Source: Cordia subcordata
Taxonomy: Eukaryota > Streptophyta > Magnoliopsida > Boraginales > Cordiaceae
DNA: 64,000 bases
Direction: 5' to 3'
Assembly (NCBI GenBank): GCA_028554755.1
Contig: JAPTOF010000037.1
Location: 231,001-295,000 of the forward strand
The notes under the pieces: generated by a model
What the model saw: only the letters and a program-made list of their open reading frames with translations
Told to the model about the DNA's origin: nothing
Database searches by the model: none
Part shown: one piece after another, positions 42,482 through 52,005 of the stretch
Position numbering within the stretch: position 1 is the first letter of the stretch
Layout: each line of letters starts with the position of its first letter
Position numbers and translations under genes: made by a program

Positions 42482-42646
42482 GTGGAAGCACACTTGGACG
42501 AAGCTCTTTCTCTCTCTACCATGAAAATCCTCTCCTTTCTCTCTAAAACTTTGCAAAACAGCCACCTTACCACCACCACACGCCACCACCTCTAAACCTC
42601 CTTTTCACACATCCCAACCCATCCCTTTGCCCTTCCCCTTGGATCC
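42482..42646 (+). promoter_or_regulatory. A9 5'UTR with pyrimidine tract and uORF
   Basis: CTCTTTCTCTCTCTACCATGA at 42504-42523 region and a uORF from the ATG at 42521 (MKILSFLSKTLQ, 24 codons, ending 42595), then a CACC-rich stretch before the ORF1 ATG at 42647. It matches the leaders of A4, A10 and A13 in order and spacing. Internal promoter function is inferred. Confidence 0.55.
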
Positions 42647-44641
42647 ATGGGAAAGAAAAAGAAGAGCTCATCTCCGTCAAGGCAAAGTGCAAGAATACTT
42701 GCAAAAAAACAAGTGCTGGATGGTTCTTCAAAAGCTCCTTTGGGCAAGAATCTCAATGAGGAGGTGGATTTAGCCTCTTCTTCCTCTTCTTTTGAGAGAG
42801 AAGATGCCTCATCCACCTCTAGCAAGGAATTCAAAGAAGTTTTTGAAGCACTTGAATCAGGCTGCACTTATAAAGATCATATAAAAGCTCAAAATAGAGC
42901 AAAGGCCGAGTTGGTTTATAGTCTCACCCATAAATCTCGATCTCGCTCCCCTCCCACTCCTTGTTCAAGAATGGGTTCAAGCCATTGTTCTACCGAAATG
43001 GATCTTGAAGCATCAACCGAGCTGGAGTTCGAACCTAGCAAGAAGGAAAACTCTAAAGCATGTGAGATTTCAGCTGAAAAGGAGGATGGAAAAAACGAGC
43101 AGTCTTTACCCGATGGTCCTAGGGCATTGCATGGATCGGTTAATAGGCTTATGTCTGAAAATGCTGAACCATTTACTGTGCATGGCAGCAATGCTTTGGC
43201 CTCATCCAACCACATTTTGACAGCACATAACAGCCCTTGGATTTCAAAAGATAACACTCGGCCCAACTTAGAGAATTTCCCTCCACTTCTGCCAAGTAAG
43301 CAAAATGACGTGGCTGCCAACTTAGAAGGAAATCCCACTCAGCCAAGGAGCACAAGTCAGCACCTATCACACTTCAACTCAAATGTTCCACGATCTGAAG
43401 CTTCCCTTGCCAAGGACAACCATTTCTCTTTGGGTACTGATCTTGGCAAGCAAAATAATAGCAAAGCCAACGTGCTCCAACAAAAAGCAAGGGCTCCCAA
43501 CCACCAAAATGCATGGACAAAGGCACCTAAACTAAGGTATGAACCCTCCACAAATTCCCCTACTCTTGATTGGGGAGGTGTTTTTGCTCAACATAAGGCT
43601 ACCAATCTCAAATTTGATGAAATGCATGAGTTTAACATTGTTGATGGGAAAAGAGAGGTTGCTGACCCCCCGGAATATCTTTATGATGAAGGAGATTGTT
43701 TTTGGTCACATTGTCTTGTGGGACAATTCTTAGGTGCCCCCCCACCATTCTTCCTCATTAGAAACATGGTTGAGTTTGCATGGAAGAAATTTGGCAAAAT
43801 TGATATTCACACCAAAGGAAAGGGCCTTTTTGTTTTCAAATTTGAGAAAGAGGAATTTTGTCAAAAAGTCCTCCAACAACTATGGCATGTTAATCATAGA
43901 CCACTTTTGTTGAGGAAATGGGAACCTAATCTTGAATTCATCAATGTGGCCAGCAATAAAGTTCCCATTTGGGTGAAACTTTGGAACGTTCCAATGAGCC
44001 TCTACTCCAAAAGAGGACTTGGTTATGTTGCTTCATTCATTGGTAACCCAATCCAAATGGATGCTCTTACCGACTCAAGAAGGAACCTTGAATTTGCTCA
44101 AATTTGTGTTGAAGTTGACTTGGAAGGTAGCCTTCCAAATGTCATTTTCCCAAAACTCCGAAATGGCTCAAGAGCAAGGGTGGATGTTGAATATGCATGG
44201 AAACCAAGCAAGTGCGCCGATTGCAAAATGGTTGGGCATGTTGAAGGAATTGCCCTTTGAAGACTAATTTACATTCCAGCAAGCAGCCCCAAATGCATTC
44301 CACTAGGCACAATCCAAAGATCCATAATGAATGGCAAGTTGTGGGCAAGAAACAAAGTCCATTGAAGGACCCAAAGCCAAGTAAAGAGCCGCTTGAGAAC
44401 GACAATGTCACCAAAGCTATGGAAGACAGCATTCGGCCTTCAAGTCCCAAGGTTAACCTTGATCCATCATGCTCCCATAATGTCAACTCTAATCCTTTTG
44501 GAATACTTGACCATGCTGATGGAAATGAAAATGAGGGTCAAAATCAACTTAAGCATGAGGGGAATGGGGATAAGGTTGAAGGAAGCACTAATTCACAAGT
44601 AAATCAATATCCGGGATTGATGATCCCCTACTTCCTTATGA
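42647..44641 (+). pseudogene. A9 ORF1, DUF4283 / CCHC protein, one frameshift
   Basis: Open for 537 codons from ATG 42647 (MGKKKKSSSPSRQSARILAKK). KEFKEVFEALESGCTYKDHIKAQ is probably helical; LENFPPLLPSKQNDVAAN lies at 43270-43320. DUF4283: NAWTKAPKLRYEPS, WSHCLVGQFLGAPPPFFLIRNMVEFAWKKFG, QQLWHVNHRPLLLRKWEPNL, SLYSKRGLGYVASFIGNPIQMDAL and SRRNLEFAQICVEVDL. In the knuckle CADCKMVGHVEGIAL one A is missing from the expected GGAAATTGCCC (44245-44256), shifting frame before the last Cys. The C-tail then runs on from 44257 in the other frame. It is the best ORF1 reference in the window. Confidence 0.92.
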
Positions 44642-46768
44642 ATTTTTGCTCGTGGAACATTAGGGGTCTCAATTCCCCTAATAAACAAAAAGAAGTTAGG
44701 TTGCTGATCACAAAACATCACTTGGATTTGTTTTGCCTTTTGGAGAATAAAGTTGTGGGAAATGATAGCATCAACCATATTAGTTCCCGTTTTGACAATC
44801 TTGGCTTTGAAAATTATTTGGATGAGTTGACCAAAGAGAGAATTTGGCTGTTTTGGAGGAAGAACATCCAAGCTACTTATATTGATTCTTGTGGACAAGG
44901 CCTTCTTTTCAATTTTGATGACCACCTTCACAAGTCTATTTTTGTTGCCTTTGTCTATGGTAGCAATGAAGCCTCTAAAAGAAGCATTCTTTGGAGCAAG
45001 CTTGAACTTTGGTGCTCTTGGTGTCTTAATAGTGATTTTTGCATTATAGGTGATTTCAATGAAGTCTTGCAAAGTGGAGACAAATCTAGCACATCAGCCA
45101 TTCCAAGAAGTGCTAAAGACTTTATTAGATTGGTAGCTAAAGCAAACTTGCAAGAAGCTAAAATTCATGGTCCCCACTTCACTTGGACAAACAAGAGTAA
45201 TGAATTAAACTTCTTGGCAAGCAAGATCGATAGGGCATTGGTGAACGCAAACTGGATTCAAAACTATCAACACTCTCTCCTTTTGGTGGATAATCCAGGC
45301 ATTTCCGACCATTGCCCTCTCATCATGCACTCTTGTAAGTCTTGGGAATCTTCCCCTAAACCTTTTAAATTCTACAATGCATGGACTTCTCATTCGGATT
45401 TCTTGAAGATTGTGGATGAACATTGGAGTACACGGGTTTTTGGTACCCCAATGTTCAAACTCTTTCAAAAGCAAAAACTTCTCAAGAAAGCTCTCAAATT
45501 GTTTGATAAAAGACATTTTGCTTGTATTCCGAACACCATCAAGGAGCTTTGGGAGGAGCTTTGTGCTGTCCAAAATGCCCTCTATAATGGTGAACACAAC
45601 AACTATATTTTGGACAAGGAAAGAAGCATTTTGACCAAATTGGAAGAGCTTGAAAGCTCATTTAAATCCATGCTCATTCAAAAATCCAGAATTGATTGGA
45701 TCAAAGAAAGTGATTCAAACTCAAAATTTTTCCACAATATGGTACGGCAACGCAGGTACAAAAACTCCATCAAAGCACTCAAAAATGAGAATGGGCAACT
45801 TTTTTTGGAGGATTATGAAGTGAAAGAGGAAATCATTGGTTACTATAAAAATCTCCTTGGCACTAGATCCTACTCTCATGTTCATGTGGATTTTTTAAAG
45901 GAGATCATTGGAAGACAAATTGATGAAGAATTTGCTGGCAGCACTATTGCACCCATCACAAGAGAGGAAATCAAATCCACACTCTTCTCCCTTAATCCCA
46001 ACAAAAGCCCGGGTCCCGATGGCTACACTTCCCATTTCTATAAGGTTGCTTGGGAGATTGTTGGAGAAGATGTTATTAGTGCAATCAGCTCTTTCTTTGA
46101 ATCTTGCAAGCTTCTCAAGGAGGTAAACTCTACCATCATCACCCTTGTGCCTAAAGTCCCCAACCCCGCTATGGTCAAAGACTTTAGACCCATTTCTTGT
46201 TGCAATACAATCTATAAATGCATCTCCAAGATCATTGCAAATAGACTTAAACTTGCTTGCCACAAATTATTTCATGGAACCAATCAGCATTCATCAAAAA
46301 TAGACTTATCCATGAAAACATTCTTATTGCTCATGACATTTTGAGAGGTTACTCAAGAAGGCATATTTCACCGAGATGCTCCATCAAAGTGGATATCATG
46401 AAAGCTTTTGATTCTCTTAATTGGAACTTCATAGAATCTACTCTCCTTGCTTTTGGCTTCCCAAGAAGATTGGTTGACTGGATTATGGTTTGTGTTTCTA
46501 CCCCAAGCTTCTCTGTTGCTATTAATGGTGGGTTGGAAGGCTTCTTCTTTGGTGCAAATAGTATTAGACAAGGTGACCCCATCTCTCCATATATATTTGT
46601 TCTTTGCATGGAGGTTCTTTCTTGTCTTCTTAATGGGCTGGACAGCAAGCTTGGCTTTCATGTTCATCCAAAATGTGGGGGCTTAAAGCTTAACCATCTT
46701 TGCTTTGCGGATGACCTTTTTATCTTTTGCAAAGGGGACTTTAAATCCATTGAATGCATTAATTTGCT
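44638..46768 (+). pseudogene. A9 ORF2, endonuclease and RT core, truncated
   Basis: ATG 44638 (MNFCSWNIRGLNSPNKQKEV). Open through LLENKVVG, IGDFNEVLQSGD (45045-45080), SDHCPLIMHS (45305), the linker KALKLFDKRHFACIP, NKSPGPDGYTSHFYK (46000), VKDFRPISCCNTIYK; a frameshift follows near 46250 at NRLKLACHK. It then continues QSAFIKNRLIHEN, VDIMKAFDSLNW, FFGANSIRQGDPISPYIF and CFADDLFIFCKGD (46695-46740). All endonuclease and RT catalytic residues inspected are intact. An upstream indel puts the ORF1 C-tail (from 44257) in frame with ORF2, giving one continuous frame 44257-46344. Confidence 0.92.
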
Positions 46769-48038
46769 TGTCAATAATATTTTTTAAAAGATCAACATTT
46801 ATGCTTGAGGAAGATTCAGCACCAAGAAGCTTCTTGAAATAGCCAATGAATTCCTCTTTCACTTCATCATCTTCAAGGAGAGTATGGCCATTCTCATTCT
46901 TGATAGCATGGATAGTGTTTTTGAGGTTCCTTCCTTTAACCACATTGTGGAAGAATTTTGTATTTGCATCTCCTTCTTTGATCCAAGTCTTTACTTTTGG
47001 TAAAGCATGGCTTTTTGCTTTGCATCAAGCTCCTCCAATTTGCTCAAAATGCATTTCTCCTTATCAATGAGAGAGTAATTTTGCTCGCCATTGAGGATAG
47101 AAAATTGAACACTTTCAAGCTCTTCCCGAAGATTTTTGATGGCAAACGGGATGGCAGCAAAATGCTCTTAGTCGAAAGATTTTAGAGCAAGCTTCAATGC
47201 TTTTTGCTTTTGGTAGAGAATGTACATTGGTGTACCAAAGACCCATGTACACCAATGATCTTCAACAAGTTTAAGGAAATCCAAATGAGATGTCCACACA
47301 TTATAAAATTTGAAGGGTTTTGGTGAGGATTTCCAAGACTTACATGTATGCATGATAAGAGGGCAATGATCAGAGACATCGGGGCTAACAACCAAAAGAA
47401 AAGAATGTTGGTAATTGTGCAGCCAATTTCCATTGATGAAAGCTCTATCAAGCTTGCTAGCCAAGTAGTTTTCATCATGGCTCTTATTTGACCAAGTGAA
47501 GCGTGGTCCATGTGCATTAACTTCGCAACTTTGCTTTTGCCACAAAGTTTTGGAAAGCACCAGCACTTTTTGGAATGGCAAAAGTGTTTGATTTTTCACC
47601 ACATTGCAAAACCTCATTGAAATCCCCCAAGAGACAAAACTCACTTTCTTCACACCATGCACACCAAAGCTCAAGCTTTCTCCAAAGTTCAATTCTTTTT
47701 GAAGCTTCATTGTGGCCATAGATGAAGGCAACAAAGAAAGGCGTATGAATGTGATCATCAAAATTAAAGAGCAAAGCTTGATCACAAGAGTCAATCCAAG
47801 TTGCTTTAATGCCTTTCTTCCAAAAAATCCAAATCCGCCCCTTGGTAAAATCATCAAAGTAGCCTGTAAAACCAACTTTCTCAAAACGAGTACTAATGGC
47901 TTTGATATTTTCATCACTAACCACTTTGTTCTCCAAAAGACAAAGAATGTCCAAGTGGTGTTTATTGATCATCAACGCTGCTTCCTTTTGTTTATTTGGG
48001 GAGTTTAGCCCCCTAATATTCCATGAGCAAAAATTCAT
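46769..48038 (-). pseudogene. A10 ORF2, endonuclease and start of RT
   Basis: ATG 48038-48036 in the ATGA overlap: MNFCSWNIRGLNSPNKQKEAALM. Open to 47517 with LLENKVVSDENIK, WIFWKKGIKATWIDSCDQ and LGDFNEVLQCGE (47625-47590). A frameshift follows near 47520, then FTWSNKSHDENYLASKLDRAF and SDHCPLIMHT (47380-47350). The linker LKLALKSFD is at 47170. A stop lies near 47168, then KDGDANTKFFHN-like coding and KGRNLKNTIHAIKNENG (46940-46890) to the A9 junction. The endonuclease residues seen are intact; RT catalytic motifs are absent. Confidence 0.9.
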
Positions 48039-48933
48039 TGAGGATGTAAAGGAGGAGCACTAGGCTCAATTTCATGGTTGCTATTTGCATTCGGTAGGCC
48101 AAAATTACCCAATTCTTCTTCCCTACTATTCTGGTCAAGAAGCCTTTGATCTTCATCTTCAACTTCTCCCTCATGACCAAGAATCTCAAAGTGATTTGAG
48201 TGCATAATTTTAGAGCTTGAGGGTCAAGAGGAACCCTAGCTATGGAATGCCTTGGAGATGTTTCCTTAGCCTTTGAGGAAGATCCTTCACCACGGTAGTC
48301 ATTTGGTGCATTACTAGTCTTCGATGGAGCTTTCTTGCTCACGGCTTGCCACTCATAACGAGTTTTTGTGGCCTGGTTTGCAATTTGATTTTGAGGTTGA
48401 GCTTTAGGCTTAAGTGGGCATTGATCCTCCACATGGCCAACCATCTTGCAATGAGAGTATTTTGTTGGCTTCCAAGCATATTCCACCATAACCTTTGCCC
48501 TTGAACCATTGCTGAGTTTTGGATAAACCACATCCGGAAGGTTTTCTTCCAAATCAACTTCAATACAAACTCTAGCAAAATCCAAATTCCTCCTTGAATC
48601 GGTGAGGGCATCCATTTGGATTGGCTTCCCAATGAAAGAGGCAATATATCCAAGTCCTCTTTAGAGTAAAGGCTCATTGGAACGTCCCAAAGCTCAACCC
48701 AAATAGGGACTTTTTTGCAAGATAAGTTGACAAACTCAAGATTTGGATCCCATTTCCTCAACAAAAGTGGCCTATGGTTGACGTGTCATAGTTGTTGGAG
48801 AATCTTTTGGCAAAACTCTTCTTTTTCAAATCTGAAAATGAAGAGACCCTTTCCTTTAGAATGAATATCAACCTTGCCAAATTTCTTCCAAACAAACTCC
48901 ACCATGTTTTTGATAAGGAAGAAAGGTGGGGGA

Positions 48934-48946
48934 GCACCTAAGAATT
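48934..48946. repeat. TSD of A11, left copy
   Basis: gcacctaagaatt, repeated exactly at 49021-49033. Confidence 0.92.
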
Positions 48947-49020
48947 TTTTTTTTTTTTTGCGGGGCAAGTAAGATTGGATAGATTCCAAAGATCAAAAGT
49001 TTACATGTACAAAAGATGTG
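48947..49020 (-). mobile_element. A11: minimal 74-bp LINE 3'-end insertion
   Basis: A T-run of 13 followed by 61 bases that match the last 61 bases of A4 (12891-12951 region) without a visible difference, flanked by a perfect 13-bp TSD. It contains only the 3' terminus and part of the 3'UTR, an extreme 5' truncation. It splits A10 ORF1 at the LGAPPPFF coding. The source is an A4-type LINE. Confidence 0.93.
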
Positions 49021-49033
49021 GCACCTAAGAATT
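49021..49033. repeat. TSD of A11, right copy
   Basis: Exact match to 48934-48946; A10 ORF1 resumes after it. Confidence 0.92.
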
Positions 49034-50360
49034 GACCAACAAGACAATGATTCCAAAATTTGTTCCCATCTTCATACAAGTCCTCCGGGGGTTCAGCCAC
49101 CTCTCTATTGCCATTTACCAATTTAAAAACATGCTCTTCATCAAATTTGAGATTTGTATCCAAATTTTCAGCAAAGACACCACCCCAATCAGGAGAAGGA
49201 TCATTAGAACTAGGCTCAAATCTTAGCCTTAGTGGTTTCTTCCAAGCATTATAGTTGCTGGTTGTTTGAGCTTGATGTTGCCTAGCATTCTCTTGTGCTT
49301 TTGGAATAGCATTGTAAATAGGCAGATTTGAGGTACCAAAATTAAACTTCCTTGCTTCATCACTAGGATGAGGAGAGATGAAGTTACCTTGGGATTGTTC
49401 CTTGCCTTTGGAAGATGGCTTTTCACGTTGCTCTCCCATAGAAGTAGTACTCTGATTTTTGGTATTTGACAGCATGGTATTCTTGTCATACGTGGCTGCC
49501 ACATCTTCATAAGTGAGGAGCTGATTTGGCCTAGTTTGACCGGCTATAGGACTTGCAAGTGGAGGGAAATCTTCTTGAATTTTGCGTGGGCCAGCATTTG
49601 AATTTGAAATATCTGAATGCCAGGTGTCACATCCCTTTTGTGTTGTCAATATTTGCTTGGTTTGACATGAAAAGTTACTTGCAATTTCAGGTGGAAGGTG
49701 TTTTAACCCGAGGTTAATAGCATGTTCCAGATTTTGACCAGCGGGTAATAACCTATCTTCCACCTTTCCCCATCCTTCGGCTGAAGCTTCAAATGCTTGA
49801 GAAGAACCATTATATCCTTGCTGGCCATGCCCATTTGGACTACCAGGGCTTGAGCAAGAAGAGTTATGGCAAGGTGAATGGAAAAGAAGCTTGGACAGTG
49901 CTAATTCCGATTGTTTAGTGCAAGGACCAACATTCATGTTAGCTCATGGTGAAGGAGGAGATCGAGCTTTGGATTTACAAGATAAGCTTCGGACCAAGTC
50001 AGCCTTGGCTTTGTTGTGCTTTTCAACATGCTCATTAAAGGGAGTTCCAGCTTCAAGAGCTTCATAGACTTCTTTGAGAACCAAACTTGAGGTTGAGTGA
50101 GTGTCTCCACTAGCAAGGGTGAAGAAGCCGAATCAACCTCATTTTGTGGAGAAGATGAACCAGCTTGAGCATTGGAAAAAGAATCCACGTTATGCTTTTT
50201 TGCATTTAGCCGTGCGCTAGATCGAGTAGGAGAAGAGGCCTTCTTCTTCTTTCCCATGATGCAAGAGTGGAGGAGTTGAGGGATGGTTTGGAAAAGGTGT
50301 TTTTTGATGGTGGAAAATGATGGAGGAGGGGCTGATTTGGTGGTGGTGGAGTGTGGTGGT

Positions 50361-50396
50361 TTAGGTAGGGTTAGAGAGAAGGAAGAGAGAAATCAT
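50361..50396 (-). other. A10 leader uORF
   Basis: ATG at 50396 in the context ctaccatga opens MISLFLLSNPT, 11 codons, stopping at 50361. It matches the start of the A4 uORF (MNSLFLLSNPT). Confidence 0.5.
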
Positions 50397-50437
50397 GGTA
50401 GAGAGAGAAATCTGCTCTTTATCACAAGGTGACCCAC

Positions 50438-50889
50438 TTTTTTGTGGGTCAAGTAAGGTATTATTTCAAATCATCAAATGTACAAATAGCTTTACAAAAG
50501 GGAAACAAGATAAAAAAGAGGAAGTGTAGACAAAAAAATTTTCAAGCTTCCACAAGCTACCTATCTCGATATTTGCTCTAATAGAAGGAAATTTCCTACC
50601 AAAAGTAACTTTACATCTCACATCATTATAAATGGAAATAAATAGATTTTCCTCAGCCAAAGCTTTGTTTTTAAAGATTCTTCTATTCCTTTCAAGCCAA
50701 ATATGATAAACAAAAGCTCCAAGCATATGCTTCAAGATAGTGGCCTTAAAGCTCTTCTCAAGGGAATGTGGTGAAAGATAATTAATAATATCATCCTATT
50801 CAATGAGGTGTATCGGGCAATTTGTAAATTGTAGCCTATTTCTCCAAAGTCTTCTTGTAATGCTACAAGAGAAAAATAGATAAGGAAAT
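50438..50889 (-). mobile_element. A12: 5'-truncated LINE 3' end
   Basis: Minus-strand fragment of about 450 bp: T-run of six, terminus GTGGGTCAAGTAAG, short 3'UTR and the end of ORF2. Coding includes LEKSFKATILKHMLGAFVYHIWLERNRRIFKNKALAEENLF (50640-50760) and an ITRRLW remnant of zf-RVT near 50860. No TSD was found. The left flank gacccac and the element end gtgggtc form a 7-bp inverted repeat around the T-run. Confidence 0.82.
50466..50889 (-). pseudogene. A12 ORF2 C-terminus
   Basis: Last part of a zf-RVT-bearing ORF2: a C-x-ITRRLW remnant, a stop where a Trp is usual (IE*DDIINYLS), then the conserved ILKHMLGAFVYHIWLERNRRIF block and the tail KVTFGRKFPSIRANIEIGSLWKLENFFV. It lacks endonuclease and RT because of 5' truncation. 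By eye the tail is closest to that of A5 (32040-32190). Confidence 0.82.
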
Positions 50890-50917
50890 AACAAACCAAG
50901 GATTTTTTCTCTCTACC

Positions 50918-50950
50918 ATGAAATCCTCTCACTTCTCTCTAAAATCTTGA
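50918..50950 (+). other. A13 leader uORF
   Basis: ATG at 50918 in the context ctaccatga opens MKSSHFSLKS, 10 codons, stopping at 50950. It is at the same place as the uORFs of A4, A9 and A10. Confidence 0.45.
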
Positions 50951-51067
50951 AACCAGCTGCCACTCCACCACCACATGCCACCCCTAAATCACCAACCTCC
51001 ATTACCTCAAACACTATTCTCAACATTTCTTCCAAACCTCCCCTTTCCCCCAACATCTTTGGGTTTC

Positions 51068-51990
51068 ATGACAAAGAAGAAAAGGACTTCACCTTCAAGA
51101 GCAAGTGCACGACTAAATGAAAAAAAGTCATGCAAAGATAATTCCTCTTGTGCCAAGCTTAAAGATAAGGTTGATTGTTTAGAAGAGGTTGAATCGGCTT
51201 CTTCTCTCTCTCCCCTTGGAGAGTGAAGACGCTTTTTCAAGCTCAACGGAATTAAAGAATGCTTTTGTTGCTTTGGATTCAGGTAAGACTTACAAGGAAT
51301 CCTTACAAGTGCAAGATCTTGCTAAAGCACATCTTGTTAAAAACCTTCTAAATAGTTCAAAGGCAAGCTCATCTACAAGAAAGCGGGAAGAATCAATTTC
51401 ACCAAAGGAGGTTGCAGAGCTCAATATTGCTCAAGCACTTTTTTCTTCTCCATCTTATTGTGCATCATTAAAGGAGAAGCTAAATTCCCAACCTTCCCTC
51501 AAAGTCTCGATTGAAGAAAGAGAAGAAGAAGGAGTTATGGAAGATAAGTATTTGCCCGATGATTATTCACCTCTTGGACTGGGCAATAGCATTTTGCTTG
51601 GGACTAGTTGTATTATTGCTGGAAAAGATATGACACTTGATGTAGCAACAAATAATCTTTTAACAACTCATCTCTCAGAGGTTGAAAAAGTGAAAGAGCA
51701 TGAATTTTTAGACCAAAACTCATGTGATTGCATGGAGGACTTCCCTCCACTCGGCCACAATAAAAATTCAGAAGTGCCACCTAAGACAAGTAGCGATGAG
51801 GTGGCTGCCACATAAAAAATTAAATCCACATCAACCCATGAAGGTCTTAAACCTTTCTTTGACTGAGAATCTTCTTCTAGCAAGAAGGAAGAGCATGAAA
51901 AAGGCACTGGAGCTGATCTTGTTGAGGAGAAACAAAACAAAATGCTTAGATTCGCCACCAAGGGTAAGTTACACACCTTCAACTAATGAG
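51068..51990 (+). pseudogene. A13 ORF1 N-half, broken
   Basis: ATG 51068: MTKKKRTSPSRASARLNEKK. A frameshift near 51220 leads to ELKNAFVALDSGKTYKESLQVQDLAKAHLVKNLL (a probable helix shared with A4 and A9) and MEDFPPLGHNKNSE followed by DEVAAT and a TAA (51735-51815). Then degraded linker with SSSKKEEHEKGTGADLVEE and a remnant of the EPSTN segment before DUF4283. DUF4283 and the knuckle are absent because H11 begins there. Confidence 0.8.
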
Positions 51991-52005
51991 CCCTCCCAAT
52001 GCTTT

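Larger units (their letters stand above)
42482..46768 (+). mobile_element. A9: 5'-complete LINE, cut inside RT
   Basis: Plus-strand LINE with leader (42482-42646), nearly open ORF1 and a long open ORF2, making it one of the best-preserved copies. It stops just after the FADDLFIFCKGDFKSIECI block at 46768, where minus-strand A10 begins in mid-RT, so the two are joined tail to tail with both 3' ends missing. Its ORF2 is near-identical by eye to the minus-strand A15 (54645-57459), which retains the missing 3' part. Confidence 0.9.
48035..50257 (-). pseudogene. A10 ORF1, DUF4283 / CCHC protein, broken
   Basis: ATG 50257: MGKKKKASSPTRSSARLNAKK. An early frameshift near 50110 precedes 48993-49937, which is open with QEDFPPLASPIAGQTRPNQ and YEDVAATYDKNTM (49490-49580), NAWKKPLRLRFEPSSNDPSPDWGGVF and WNHCLVGQFLGA. 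A11 is inserted exactly there. After it come PPPFFLIKNMVEFVWKKFG, LLRKWDPNLEF, VPMSLYSK (then a stop) and SRRNLDFARVC. The knuckle is YSHCKMVGHVEDQC, with its first Cys changed to Tyr. A frameshift near 48200 hides the C-tail, whose ORF1 frame ends at the ATGA overlap (TGA 48037-48035). Confidence 0.88.
46769..50437 (-). mobile_element. A10: 5'-complete LINE, cut inside ORF2
   Basis: Minus-strand LINE with leader (50258-50437), ORF1, the ORF2 start, endonuclease and the beginning of the RT region (DLLKNIIDKQI), then an abrupt join to A9 at 46768. The 3' half is missing. A 74-bp insertion, A11, lies in its DUF4283 region. ORF1 is related to but clearly distinct from those of A4 and A9. At its 5' side the tail of A12 abuts, forming a small palindrome at 50431-50450. 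Confidence 0.88.
50890..52005 (+). mobile_element. A13: 5' end of an autonomous-type LINE
   Basis: Leader with TTTTTTCTCTCTACCATGA at 50903-50921 and a uORF, then the N-half of an ORF1 up to PSTNEPSQ at about 51990, where the leader of H11 begins. The leader type and the TSPSRASARL head match A4, A9 and A10, not the H copies. No ORF2 sequence is attached, since the 3' part is lost beyond H11. Confidence 0.75.

Noticed and set aside
42916..43338. Long minus-strand frames opposite A9 ORF1 (and similar frames opposite A14, A15, A16)
   Set aside because: They lie antisense to well-supported ORF1/ORF2 coding, have no domain and mirror its codon pattern.
50275..50400. GGTGG/GTGG-rich stretch as a satellite or minisatellite
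   Set aside because: It is the complement of the CACC-rich leader seen in A4, A9, A10 and A13, without regular unit length.
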